From: Anodontia alba
Lineage: Eukaryota > Mollusca > Bivalvia > Lucinida > Lucinidae
Direction: 5' to 3'
Assembly (NCBI GenBank): GCA_964016985.1
Contig: OZ024826.1
Span: 60,124,507 to 60,188,506 of the forward strand
DNA: 64,000 nucleotides
Below, in pieces: positions 9,841 through 20,012 of this stretch. The notes under the pieces were generated by a model. The model made no database searches. It saw only the letters and a list, made by a program, of their open reading frames with translations, and was not told the DNA's origin. How positions within the stretch are numbered: the stretch's first letter is position 1; every line of letters starts with the position of its first letter. A program made the position numbers and the translations under genes.

Positions 9841-12800
9841 GTTAGAATACATATAAGCCGATATGTCAGAAAACGTACTTTCTACTTTTGGACGTGCGCC
9901 CAGCGAGGATTCAGATCAGACTGCGCATGCGCAGTGTGATCAGAATCTTCACTGGGCGCTTTTCGATAGCATAAAATATGTTTTCACAGACCGCATTATT
10001 GTAATATGTTTGATATAATGACCACTGGCCTCGGTGGCTCAGTTGGCTGCGCGTCCGACTGGTGATCAGGAGGTTGCGGGTTCAACCCCCGCCGGGTCGA
10101 TTTGATCATGAAATATTTTCTACGGTCATTTTCTCCCTTCAGCTGATTCAAGAAGGTTGTCAGTTTCAGGCGAAAGAATGTGAACAATATTGGTTAACCG
10201 CTTAGAGGACTAAACCTGCCCAGTAAAAGTGTGGTTAGGTAAATTGACTGCGCTCGACATGATCTCATAGGGTTGACTGGACCGTAAAACCTCCACAAAA
10301 ACAAAAATAAATATAACAACAACAGTGGTAAATGATTATAATGTATTTATTCAGCCATACCGTAATCCCAAACGTATGCGGACAGACAGGCCTAGGCAAA
10401 CAGTGTAGACCCAGATTAGCGGCGTCAGATTAGAATCTACACTGTTTGTTACTTACCCAGCAGTTTTAACACATCACTAGATAGTCAGATATACTTGCTC
10501 TAATGTTAAGACAAAGTGTGATAAGGAGATGATCTTATATTTTGCTTTTGAGAAACATTATCACAATGTTACGAAGAAATATGCTAAGGAGATGTCCGTA
10601 TTTTTAGTTTTTGACACAATATCGGACAGGACAATATAATGTTAGGACAAAGTATGGCAAGGAGGTGTCCCGTATATTTATCTGCGCTTTTCGAAGAACA
10701 AGCGGGGATATTGTGATACCACCACCCCACCCCCTCCCCCCCCCCGTTCGTCCGTCTGAACGTCCATCTGTTATGTCACATTATTATTCCTAGAACATTT
10801 AAGCTAGAATCTCATCTCAAAACTTTCACAGGCGATAGCTCTATGGATGAGGACTGGAGGAACTCATTTAAAATTTTGATGTAAACCCTGAGTGCGGGGC
10901 CAGGGGGTGGGGGTGTGGCTTCGAAGTGTCTAAGTCCATTTTGTACAAGCATAGTCATGTTGCATACCAAATGAAAGGTAATGAAGAGTAAACTACAGTG
11001 GTATAAAATGTTTAACCCGGGGAATGTCTAGGGGTCAAACAGCTCCTCCTAGGCTTTTTTAGCTAGAACCTTGAAACTGTCACAGGTAATAGCCCTATTG
11101 ATGAGGACTGGAGGAACGCATTTGGAATTTTGATGTGCGCGGAGATATGCGATGGCGCTGGCGCGGGAATATGCGATGGCGCGCCATCGATTTGCTCTAG
11201 TTACTGTTGACACATCATCGGGCAGTCAAATATATTTGTTCAGATGTTGGGACAAAGTTTGCCAAGGAGGTGTCCGTATATTTAGTTTTTGACAAATCAT
11301 CGGACAGTCAAATGCATTTGTGCAAATGTTAAGGCAAAGTATGGCAAGACGGTATCCGTTTATGTAGTTTCGACACATATTTAAACAGTTAAACAAACTT
11401 GTTCAAATGAGGACAAAGTATGTTAAGGAGGTGTCATATATTTCGGTTTGACACATTATTAGACAGTCAATAGATAATTTTCAAATGTTAGGACAAAATA
11501 TGGTAAGGAGGTGTCTGTATGTTTAGTTTTGACACATCATCAGGTAATCAGGTATACTTGTTCAAATAATAGGACAAAGTATTGTAAGAAGGGGTCTTTA
11601 TATTTCACTTTTTTACACATCATCGGATAGTCAAATATACATGTTCAAATTTCAGGACAAATTATGGGAAGGACGTGTGCGTATATTTGTTTTTTGACAA
11701 ATCGTCAGACAATGAAACGCAGGATAAATGTGTCTGTATATTCAACATTTAGTCGCATCATCTGATATTATTGCATAAAAAATAGTGCCGTATGCTATTA
11801 GCAGCCGTGCATTAATTTTTAATATGCTACTACCGGGGCCGCCTAATTGATCCGCCACGCGATACCGTGTCAAAGAAAAGACAACGTCCCCTTCAGAGGC
11901 ACCGGGGAAACTCAGAGATGAGGTCCACACCTGTAATGGTAGGTATCTCAAATAAGCACAAACGCGCAAAGATGCAAGCACACCGAACATTTAACATTTA
12001 TCAATCTATCAAATTATACTATTAATCAAGAGTAAAAACAGCAGATCAAAATAAATAAATAAATAAATAAAGTAAATAAATAAAATAAAAAATAAATAAA
12101 TAAATAAAATAAAATTGAAAAATAGAAATAAACACAAATAAATAAATGAATAAATAAATTAAAGTAAAACAGCAGCACCCTAGGTTTCCATCGTCCTTTT
12201 TCCTGGAACAAGTCCAATTTAAGTTTTGTCTTGTCATGTCCATTTTATAAATATTTCGGGTCAAAGCCATGTAAAACAGTTTCTGTAATGCTCCATAGGT
12301 CTTAGCAAACAATTATGTCCCAGATAATCTTGGCCACTCACTATTTGCCCAGTTGAACTTACAACTGCCGCCCCATATGCATCTTTAAGACACCTTTTTG
12401 TGCAATAAAACTGCACTGACAAATGTCTATTTGTCAAAACTTGTAGGACATTCACCAAACTTTTCCCTTTAGGCCTAATCTGAGCCATCTCCTGAATAAA
12501 TAGAACTTAGGTCAGATATTTATTTACTGACTTTAAGAATCCGCTGATTCTACTGTTTGCCCTTCTCAATCATTTTTGGTAAGATATTTTTTTCTCTTCC
12601 TTTTCTCTGATTGCTTGAAAAAAATCAACGAATAAATCATAGAAATTACAGGTTTTGGCCACGATGTGCATAACTGACTGTCTGTGATAAGTTCCCTTTT
12701 CACAGCTTTTGGCTCATTTTAAGGCATTCTCCTGGGCATTCATTATTGGACCTACAGAAATCAGGTCATTGTTATCAAACAAAACTGTGCACTAGTGCAG

Positions 12801-15800
12801 CTCACCTGAGCCATGGACTCAGGATGAGCTATTGTGATCAATCCCCGTCCAAACCTTTGAACGACATATGCTCTGAAACCCCTGGGCCAATTTCTTCAAA
12901 CTTCATGTGAAACCTTCTATCAAAGGGTATTGAAAATTTTATTAACCAAGAGGAAGAGGAAACAGACAAAACCAAACAAGCGCAAATCGAACAAACGTAC
13001 GAAAAGCACAGATTAGCTCTCTTCCCCAAGCGAGGTAATCGCAATGCTAAAATGACTGGAAAACACAAGAATACACAAGACAAAAAAAGGTAAGAGAAAA
13101 GTCCAGGGAGTGCCACAATCACAAACCGCAGCCCTTCCCAGACCCCAAGAGGAAGGGGAAATCGACAAATCCAAACAAGCACAAATCGAAAAAACGTACG
13201 AAAAGCACAGATTAGCTCTCTTTCCCAAGCGAGGTAATCGCAATACTAAAAGGACTGAAAATCACAAGAACAAAATGACACACGGAAAAACATACAATAA
13301 TCGCCCCGTAGAATAAACCACAAAGCAACAAAGAGTAAGATTAACACCGGGACCACCGCCTTAGAAGTAAACCACCGGGGGGTTTAAAGCACTTTTACAG
13401 TTAGCTAACTTCACCCTGGGTGCCGATGCTACTCTTAATAAATAAACACTTAAAAAGTTTTAAAACAAATCGCCTCGTAGAATGAACCACAAATCAACAA
13501 AGAGTAAGACTAACACCGGGACCGCCGCCTTAGAACGGTCAGTAGAATAAACCTTCGAGGGTAGGGGTGGGGTGGGGTGCGGGGGGGGGGGTTAAAGCAC
13601 TTTTACAGCTAGCCAATTTCACCCGGAGACCCGGTGTTACTCTTAATACAAAAAAAACCATAAAAATTCGGATCGCATAAAGGCTCCCAACACAGTCAAT
13701 TCATAAAAGCGAAAACATAAAAATCAAATAAATCACTATGTTAAACAAAGACAAGTACTCATGGCTAATTCTACTGTGTGCCAGAGTAAATGAAAACCAA
13801 TAGATGAACCAAGCCAAGCCTCAACCCACCGGTTAAAGTTTTACGAAGAGGCCGTCATTGGGCCTGAGACCCGAACCGCCGTCGTGCAATTAGAGAGTAA
13901 AGCATAGCCATCAACAATGATTGGATTGATAACTAGGCATGCAGTCTGTCGCGTAATATCAAGGCTATAGCCAATTCTGCCGCGTAATATCAAGGCTACA
14001 GCCAATGCTTTTTTTTAACGGTCAATTCGTTTTCTGTTTTCAAGTACAGTTCCAAATCTAATAAAAATGTTATCCAGGAGATAAACAAGTGCATCACAGA
14101 TTTTTTGACAAGACCATAAATTGTAATTCCTTTATACTTCATAAGTTAAAAAAAACACATTCTTCGTTGCAAGCCAAATATTGGGTTTTCTCCCGAATAA
14201 AAGTTCGGTTTATTAAATCAATAAGTTTATCTTTTATAAGCTGATGAGGTAACGTCGTAAGCAGTGTAGAAAAATCATATGTAGACAATTTAGAAGCCTT
14301 AGAGTTTTTATATTTAAATTTATTGAGAACTTCATTGGATTTTTTTCATTTTTTCATACATGATTTCAAGGCCTCGTTCGGAATCAAATATGTCAGGCCA
14401 AGAAAAAAAATATGTGTGTTTACTATTAGATGGGTAAATTGCGCCTCCAGTGGCCAAGAAAAAAAATATGTGTGTTTACTATTAGATGGGTAAATTGCAC
14501 CTCCATTGGCTCTTGGCTACAATTATCAGTATGAAAACCCTGTCTTTGGGCACCATGGCTATTAGTTCTTAAATCGAAACGTTTCCGTAAATTGTGTTCT
14601 GCAGTGGCTACAGTTATTGCTGCTTGCAAGTCTGCGGGGTTTTCTCTCATAACGTTCATTTTCATATAATCATGGGCAAGCCTATCAATGAAAAATCCCA
14701 CAAGTTGCGTTTGCACAGAGTCCCCCATTTGACCTATAAAGGCATCCTCGGCCAAGGCCAACATTCGTTCAGCATAAACCTGTATATTTTCATTGGGCTT
14801 TTGTCTGACTTTCCTCAAAAGCATTAATGCATGCTGAGGGTCAGTGACCTCGGCTAATCTGCCAGTAAGTTCAGTTTTGATTTGCATCCAATTTTTGATC
14901 GGGGTTTGTTTCTAAGTAGCGTTTCAAAAAGTCGCTAACAAGACCTTTACTTGACTGATATGCTATCATTTTTATCTTGTCAGGAGGAACACGGGTCAAC
15001 ACACAGTATTTCTCAATACTCTTAATCCATTCTTTAAAACTTTTGCTATCACCATCAAAAGACGGAATTATTTCAGCAACGCCCTGTAGACAAACCAGCT
15101 ACCTGTTCACCTAGACTACCCAATACATTTACAAACTGAACGTCAGGAGGTGTAGGTAATTGTTGCTGAGTCTGAGCCTGTTGTGGCTGTTGCAAATGCG
15201 CCTGATACCGACCCTGTTGATCTACCATAATTCAAGAATGCAAGCACAACAAAAATGACACCTGCCTTTGTGCATTCACGTGTCCGCCTTCTATCTTCTA
15301 TTTCGGCACATGTCACAGTAAATAAATATTAGTGTCACACTTGTCACACTCACAATGTTCCATAAAATCCTGTGTACGGCAACCAAAAGAAGATCCCTAT
15401 CACACTGTCCCTAGTAGGGTTCTAATAAAGACCAATGATCGTTATCGTTCTACATTTTATTTTATTTTATTTTACAACCCAGGTTCTCATTTAGCTAACT
15501 AACGCAACATCCTTCAGCTCTCTCCCGCTTGCCAGGGAAGGTCCTTTATATATAGCTCGGAACTATTTTGTGTAAATTTTTTAAATGTTATCCTTGTATT
15601 ACTACTCTTGTGAAAAATGGCTAGCTAATTTTAAGAGAAAGCAACTTGTCTGACATCTAGTTCAAACTACTACGCAAAATTCATAAATAGACTGACCTAA
15701 TAAAATGACTACTAGCAGCTCACTCTGTGAGAGCTGAAAACGACCTTAAACGCCTGGCCAGAACCTACATTGAGTACATGACATAATGTATTTCTGACAG

Positions 15801-18800
15801 AAAAGAGAACAAACAAACTATAGTAACCCTTAAAATCAGAAATGAACCTGTTCCATCTATAAGAAAGAAGATTATACTTGTAAATGCGGGTTAAGATATA
15901 ATTAATACGGTCGAGGTTGACGGTGAAGAATGCTAGACACACTGTGATAAATGCATGTACAAAATATACAACTGCATCTACCAGCCGTAGTCATTCATTT
16001 CGAATGTAATAACAGAGAGTGCCAACGTAATAGAAAAACACTATTCAACCAAAGTAAATAAGAGAACTCGGGAACTGATACAATCAGATCCACATCAAGC
16101 CGCCAACACCAAAGAGAAAGACAGACAAATACAATAAATCAGCCACAAAATAAACAGACGGCAAGCAGAGTTGTCAACATTTTCCCCCAAAAAGTGGGAA
16201 CTCTGTTACCCAAACATAACCGAATATATAATCAACTAACAAAATTATTAAAAGAAAAAAATATTAGAAAATGAAACACTACACACCATTTAACAAGAAG
16301 TACCACAATGAAATTAACACCTTTGAACGACCAGAAGTGAATTATTTGGTGGTGGTGGTGGTGGTGGTGGTGGGGGTGGGGGGGGGGCGGAAGGGGGCTT
16401 AGGCTTCTTTTACGGGATCCCAACCCTCGTCTTCAGCTTCCATAGAGGTAAAAACATATATTTGTTCAGTCATTGCTCATTGTGGAGCTCTTAAAATTCA
16501 TGAATTGACTTGAGCTATTTTGACTGTGACAGGCAATGTCATTTGCTCACATTTAGATCACGCCTGTTCTAGTATTTAAAACCGACCTTAAACATGCCTA
16601 TGGAATAAATATTTTTCAAGCTGCAAAAATAAAACTTTTAGGATGAAAAAACTTTTGATATGTTCTAAACAGTTTGTGGGTGCTCGTTAGAAGGAATCTT
16701 ACAGCAAAGCACATCACGAAGACACGCCTATATAATTTTGACCCCCTTAAACCGCACTTTTATATAGAAAAACTGGGGTTTGCAGGGGTATACATTATTT
16801 TTCTTATTTTGCACAAAACATAAATTGTGGGTACTCGTTAGAATCGCCTCGGTGATGTAGTTCTGACGAGTACCCACAATCTATGTTTTCAGCAGAAATA
16901 TGAAAAAAAAAAAAAATAGCAGAATTTTTATCTGAATACTTTCACTTGTTTGGTAGTGAGATTTTCAATATCTTTGAATAGGCCTGTTTTCATAATGAGT
17001 TCTAACGGGAACAGACAATCTTTGCTTTTGAACATAAATATTGGAAAAAATGAGTACTCCTGAAACCCCATATTTACCTCTATAAAATAGAATTTACCAG
17101 GGTTTCATTGCATGTATTTGCTAACGTGATGTTGGTTACAAAATTTCAAGCTAAATGATTTCCAGCTATCTCATACCCATTACTTCGCCGAAAAAGCATA
17201 TATATTATAATGAAATTTCGACAAAAAAGTATTTATTTGTAGTTCCAGAAACGAAGGTTGAAGAAACTGAGTAATTCCGACTTATCATTCGACAGCCCGG
17301 AAACAGCTGACAGTTCAGGTCTTGTCAGTTTTAACCTCACACACCATTCGATCCTATGTTTTCTGCTATATTTGAAGAACCATTTGACTATTCGGTCGGT
17401 GAACAGCATACCAAGAATTTTTCTTGGTTGGCAAAAGCTGTAGTCAAACTTATATCTGGTATCATTTGTATCACACTACCAAACAAGGAAATCCTGGCAT
17501 CCGTCACATTTAAAAAAGCTCACTTTGAAAATGCTGTGTTCAAGAAATAACAGAAACGTCACTTAATTGTCAAAGTTTACAAAAGACATGCAAGTAGAAT
17601 TTTCCATCATGTCAACATTTCCATGTCCTGTTATATCCCAGTGTGAATCACCTAAATATGTCATCCGTGATATCCAAATTTTCTGCCTTCAGGGTACAAT
17701 GGAAAAGCATATCCTAGAAACACCACTCATTTGACAGATGTTTACAAAATGACATGCAACCGGTGCTTCCATGGTCATTATTGCAATTATGTATCTCGGT
17801 TTCTAGTAATAAACTTCATGAATGGTGCTGTAATTTATCAATAACACGGGTTGCGACACAGTTGTGACCAGATTGAAGCATATGTAAAGTTTCTAATAGT
17901 CGGGGAGTTTCTCAATTCCTGCAGCTTGCAAAAAAACACAACGTAATTCTGCAATCAGAAAGATATACGGCTGCGTTTTTTTTTGTTTTTTTTTTTTGTA
18001 TATATGAAGCTTTGGTATTAGTTCATACAAACTGCAGTACAGCATTCGAAACTAATTGCATTTTTGAGAAACGCATGCATTTTGTATGGTACTGGTTTAG
18101 AGTTTTGCCAATCAACTGTAAGTTCTATTAAGCGTATAGTACACATGTATATACTAACAGCTAAAATATACCCAATATACACCCACCTCGCGAAAAATTC
18201 ATCTGTACAGTTGATGTCTGAATATAAATTAACACTGATTGTTTAAAATTCTTGTCGCGTTTTTGTAAAACGGCGTATTTAATTTTGTTGATTATTTTAG
18301 TTGCGGAAATTACGTCAAAAATTATTTTTGGTCCTTATACATTCTTACTCAGTATAGTTCGTCAACAAAGGTTTTGAAATTATAGACATGAAGAAATGCG
18401 CGGCGATTCCCCTCAGCATGCATGTTTAAGACTTACGTGAGTACAATACAGTGTTCTATATGACTGATTTTTTTTTTCTTATGCAAAACCCTTATCGGTC
18501 ACGAACACCCGAAAGATGGCTGGTAAAATTTAAAATGTGTCATTCAAAACAGTGTCATAAAATTTGCAAATTTATTGTAGTGGCCATATTGGACGACAAA
18601 TCAAACATTTTTTGGTGTTAATCCATTCTTATAAAGGCTATAGAAAACGGTAGAAGGCCTATTTGAAACGCTGTTTGCATGCGAAATTTGAAAATTAATG
18701 TCAGGCAGAACACTCGGGTACTCTCCCTTAAAAGCGGAAAGTAACCGGGGTTCATGTTTGCATATGTGCATGAGAAAATAAACAGTCTGCTTTTTGTTTT

Positions 18801-19858
18801 TAGCAGTTTTTCTTTAATTTCTATGTTTTTAACCTGAACATACACACGGTTTTGTATACTTAGAATTTGTTAAGTATCGACAGGGCGTCCATAGAAACAT
18901 GCAGGTTTTCGCAAAAGGCAATGTATGCATATCTGTCATACAGTTGTTTTATATACAGACATGTCCAGGCTTTCTTCCTTTATCAAAATAAGTCGTATAT
19001 CTTTCCGATGCTAGGGTTAGCTTAAATTGAGTACTGGAGTGCGTACTATGAATAACGATCAGCTGATCGCCAGTAAACTGACATCACCACAAATATCCTA
19101 CCTCCCAGCTAACATTCAACGTAAATCTACATCGGGCCGTCATCGGCCCGTCAGCTACCCTGACGGGCCGATGACGGCCCGATATAGATTTACGTAGAAT
19201 GCTGACTGGGCTGTATCATGTTGTCAGCTATACATTTGTAAATTGCTCTTCGTGCATAATTTCTGACATCAGACGAAGGAATGTGATCCATTTTTACGTT
19301 GAAACTTCAATATTTACACTTAAATACTCGAAATTGTTGGATTTTGCGAGAGAAATCGAGATTAAAAATGGCGACTCAATCAAGGTCATGTTTGGTCACT
19401 ACCTGGCCCAAGAACGAGCACAATATGGTCTCGGTTTTCAACTCCTCACTCGGGATCTGGCGAATGTATATGCATGAAGAACCATGTTTTATCCCTATAG
19501 TCAAATATAGTTATATTTGTTCAAATTTTAGGATAAAGTATGACAGGATGTCCCTGTATTAAGGATAAGTAATTGCTATTTTTGTGTATCAGATTGCGAG
19601 GGCTACGGTTACGGCACAACGTTTCAGGCGGACTTGGACCATCTTCTTGTTGGCTATCAGAACAAAGATTTTCCTGCAGCCAACGACCTTGAGTGTATGG
19701 ATGCCTGTGTAGCTGAAACAAGTTTCATTTGTCGTACGGCAGAATTTTATAAGCTCGATAATCATTGTTATCTGTCTGTCGACACGGTCGCTACCCAACC
19801 ACAAGCACATGCGGCGGATGTAAACTACAATCTATACCAGAGGGATTGTTTGCCTTAA
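9639..19858 (+). CDS. 3' part of a secreted EB/EGF-like and PAN-domain protein gene
   Basis: Two exons are visible, 9639-9840 and 19593-19858, joined in phase 1 (CCCAG|GTTAGA donor, TATCAG|AT acceptor), giving 155 residues plus stop. Domains in order: a Thr-rich linker, a seven-cysteine EB/EGF-like module, and a PAN/apple module at the C-terminus. PAN domains are extracellular disulfide-bonded modules that bind proteins or carbohydrates, so a secreted or cell-surface role is inferred. No transmembrane segment is seen. The start codon and signal peptide are not in the visible exons; upstream exons may lie before this window or in unrecognised sequence. The intron is about 9.75 kb and full of repeats. 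The gene model is from splice signals and reading frame only; transcripts would settle it. Confidence 0.7.
9895..9960. repeat. Palindromic element family C
   Basis: GCGCCCAGCGAGGATTCAGA, then TCAGACTGCGCATGCGCAG, then TGATCAGAATCTTCACTGGG form a single inverted repeat centred on TGCGCATGCGCA. Related palindromes occur near 26200, 26310, 26421, 32120, 37585, 37710, 55215, 56270 and 58092. Confidence 0.75.
10026..10315 (+). mobile_element. tRNA-derived SINE, copy 1
   Basis: The head has an A box (TGGCTCAGTTGGCTGCGCGTC) and a B box (GGGTTCAACCCCCGCC). It is followed by a body with 'tctacggtcattttctccct' and 'gaggactaaacctgcccag', and an A-rich 3' tail (ccacaaaaacaaaaataaat). A reverse-oriented copy is at 36205-36492, including the body, which shows this is a SINE rather than a tRNA gene. 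The anticodon arm region is not a functional cloverleaf. It lies in the intron of the PAN gene. Confidence 0.8.
10383..10452. repeat. Short foldback, CAAACAGTGTAGA family
   Basis: GGCAAACAGTGTAGACCCAG pairs with GAATCTACACTGTTTGTTAC. Similar hairpins occur at 20492-20556 and 38355-38412, and half-copies near 26795 and 27025. Confidence 0.65.
10464..10682 (+). repeat. 85-bp satellite, left block
   Basis: There are two to three units with landmarks 'acacatcactagatagtcag', 'atgttaagacaaagt' and 'aaggagatgtccgtat'. The array is interrupted at 10683 by a hairpin-ended element and resumes at 11205. Confidence 0.75.
10683..11202 (+). mobile_element. Hairpin-ended element (GCTTTTCGAAG head, CTAG tail)
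   Basis: The head GCGCTTTTCGAAGAACAAGC is followed by GGGGATATTGTGATACC, a C-rich tract and CGTTCGTCCGTCTGAACGTCC. The core has two units, each with 'atgaggactggaggaac' (near 10848 and 11100). The tail is the hairpin GATGGCGCGCCATC, then GATTTGCTCTAG|TT. A 3' hairpin shortly before CTAG is the classic Helitron 3' end. The same head and tail are found at 32723-33480. It sits within an 85-bp satellite, so its boundaries are well defined. Confidence 0.7.
11205..11740 (+). repeat. 85-bp satellite, right block
   Basis: Six diverged units share 'acacatcatcggacagtcaa', 'atttgttcaaatgttaggac' and 'aaagtatggcaaggaggtgt', then 'ccgtatatttagtttttg'. A lone unit also appears at 19500-19560, immediately before the last exon of the PAN gene. 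Confidence 0.8.
11741..12045. other. Intronic spacer with foldback-element remnant
   Basis: 'attgcataaaaaatagtgccgtatgctattagcagccgtgcatt' and 'ctaccggggccgcc' resemble 25715-25850, so this is probably a decayed copy of the same element. No exon is seen. Confidence 0.4.
12046..12160. repeat. (AAAT)n microsatellite
   Basis: An imperfect run of AAAT/AATA tetranucleotides. The Phe/Tyr/Leu-rich minus-strand open frames across it are artefacts of the repeat. Confidence 0.9.
12161..12798. other. Intronic spacer, nothing recognised
   Basis: A minus-strand frame of 75 residues (12261-12488) shows no recognised domain and no codon-level support. I see no repeat partner for this stretch. Confidence 0.35.
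12799..12942 (+). mobile_element. Truncated hairpin-headed element
   Basis: A well-kept head (AGCTCACCTGAGCCATGGAC, then TCAGGATGAGCTATTGTGAT) is followed by the start of one core unit, 'ctctgaaacccctgggccaa', like that at 130. The element then stops at 12943, where family D repeat sequence begins. Confidence 0.7.
12943..13345 (-). repeat. Family D repeat, two inverted copies in tandem
   Basis: The segment 'acaagcgcaaatcgaacaaacgtacgaaaagc...aagcgaggtaatcgcaat' occurs at 12943-13075 and again at 13139-13265. The two are separated by 'gggagtgccacaatcacaaaccgcagcccttccc'. The reverse complement matches 5030-5215. The roughly 114-residue minus-strand frame is repeat-derived. Confidence 0.7.
13303..13660 (-). 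repeat. Second direct duplication within family D cluster
   Basis: 'gaccaccgccttagaa...gtttaaagcacttttacagttagctaacttcaccc...ctcttaat' at about 13303-13440 recurs at 13470-13650. A G-run (13582-13591) interrupts the second copy. A diverged copy is present near 27430-27510. Confidence 0.6.
13661..14139. other. Unassigned intronic sequence
   Basis: It contains a short direct repeat 'gcgtaatatcaaggctatagccaat' (about 13950 and 13982). It is otherwise unassigned; it may be the 3' part of the adjacent Penelope-like fragment on the minus strand. Confidence 0.35.
14140..14400 (-). pseudogene. Penelope-like reverse transcriptase fragment
   Basis: On the minus strand a degenerate frame reads SNEVLNKFKYKNSKASKL, then STYDFSTLLTTLPHQLIKDK, then LIDLINRTFIREK, then QYLACNEECVFF. 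This is the N-terminal part of the RT of the family also seen at 7010-7183. It is 5' and 3' truncated, with a stop/frameshift near 14350. It cannot encode an active enzyme. Confidence 0.6.
14396..14512. repeat. 56-bp tandem duplication
   Basis: 'ggccaagaaaaaaaatatgtgtg...gggtaaattgcgcctccagt' is directly repeated with period 56. It lies at the junction between the gag remnant and the Penelope-like fragment. Confidence 0.85.
14426..15229 (-). pseudogene. Broken LTR-retrotransposon gag (Ty3-like)
   Basis: On the minus strand an ATG at 15229 opens a Gln-rich N-terminus. A second frame follows with a FDGDSKSFKEWIKSIEKY segment and then KIKMIAYQSSKGLVSDFLKR, typical of retrotransposon Gag capsid-like domains. 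A third frame (14887-14426) contains PNENIQVYAERMLALAEDAF and DRLAHDYMKMNVM. Two frameshifts (near 15085 and 14890) separate the three frames, so it is inactive. No protease, RT or integrase follows; instead Penelope-like sequence begins at 14400. Assignment to Ty3/gypsy type is by general Gag pattern only. Confidence 0.6.
15230..16345. other. Intronic spacer, possible LTR remnant
   Basis: Upstream of the gag remnant (minus strand), 15290-15480 could be leader/LTR sequence (a TTTTA-rich stretch at 15452-15472), but no terminal repeat pair is visible. The rest shows no feature. Confidence 0.3.
16348..16392. repeat. (GGT)n / G-rich microsatellite
   Basis: A GGT trinucleotide run, then a G-run. 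It could form a G-quadruplex on the + strand. Confidence 0.9.
16712..16997 (-). mobile_element. MITE family A, copy 1
   Basis: The terminal repeats are CATCACGAAGACACGCCTAT and the inverse of CATTATGAAAACAGGCCTAT. In the centre is a foldback, GTGGGTACTCGTTAGAATCG to GACGAGTACCCAC, with flanking 'aaactggggtttgcaggggta' on one side. Seven further copies are in this window. No target-site duplication is evident. Confidence 0.8.
17240..17550 (+). pseudogene. Unrecognised coding-like fragment with frameshift
   Basis: Frame 1 (17258 on) reads KKLSNSDLSFDSPETADSSG and continues to about 17350. From 17356 another frame reads FSAIFEEPFDYSVGEQHTKN, then FSWLAKAVVKLISGI, and ends VFKK stop at 17550. 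Composition looks more protein-like than the surroundings, but I recognise no family and there are no clean splice sites at both ends. It may be a gene-fragment relic or a transposon piece. Confidence 0.25.
17551..19104. other. Intronic spacer, nothing recognised
   Basis: AT-rich with T-runs near 17976-17998 and 18468-18480. No repeat pair or exon was identified by eye. Confidence 0.35.
19105..19210. repeat. Large foldback element with GC-rich core
   Basis: CCCAGCTAACATTC on the left pairs with GAATGCTGACTGGG on the right. The inner arms pair almost perfectly: CGTAAATCTACATCGGGCCG, then TCATCGGCCCGTCAG, loop CTACCC, and the complement. Arms are about 48 bases. Likely a MITE of the CCCAGC...GCTGGG type. 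Confidence 0.85.
19430..19502 (+). repeat. Half-copy of the 25993-26130 foldback
   Basis: 'cggttttcaactcctcactcgggatctggcgaatg' followed by 'tgcatgaagaaccatgttttatccctata' matches the right arm of the palindrome at 26070-26142. Confidence 0.65.
19500..19565 (+). repeat. Lone 85-bp satellite unit
   Basis: 'atagttatatttgttcaaattttaggataaagtatgacaggatgtccctgtat' matches the satellite at 10464-11740. It ends about 30 bases before the splice acceptor of the last PAN exon. Confidence 0.65.
19593..19858 (+). CDS. Last exon: PAN/apple domain and stop
   Basis: The acceptor is TGTGTATCAG|AT. Translation starts (D)CEGYGYGTTF and continues through ECMDACVAETSFICRTAEFY and then NHCYLSVDTV, ending YQRDCLP stop (TAA at 19856-19858). 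The ECxxAC, SFxCRTAEFY and CYLS motifs, and a last Cys at the end, are hallmarks of PAN domains. Six cysteines fit three disulfides. The phase-1 start agrees with the phase-1 end of the 9639-9840 exon, which supports joining them. An AATAAA lies 150 bases downstream. Confidence 0.85.
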
Positions 19859-20006
19859 TGGAATGCATCTATACACGTTCACTGGAGGCTTATTGTATTA
19901 ACATTTTAAATATGTTTCATTCTGAAAAGGTGGGTACTCTTAAAGGAACGAAGGGTGCAAATTCTTCCCTTTCAGAGTAGACCCTTTTCAGAAGCAAACA
20001 GGGAGT

Positions 20007-20012
20007 AATAAA
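20007..20012 (+). terminator. Candidate polyadenylation signal (AATAAA)
   Basis: The first AATAAA after the PAN-gene stop codon, about 150 bases downstream. Placement fits, but 3' end use is not shown by sequence alone. Confidence 0.45.

Noticed and set aside
10028..10098. Functional tRNA gene
   Set aside because: The same head plus ~200 bp body recurs in reverse at 36205-36492, so it is a SINE.
10683..10712. Bacterial-type terminator hairpin followed by T-run
   Set aside because: The window is eukaryotic; the hairpin is the head of a repeated mobile element.
12026..12312. Tyr/Phe-rich membrane protein (minus strand)
   Set aside because: It is a translation of an (AAAT)n microsatellite.
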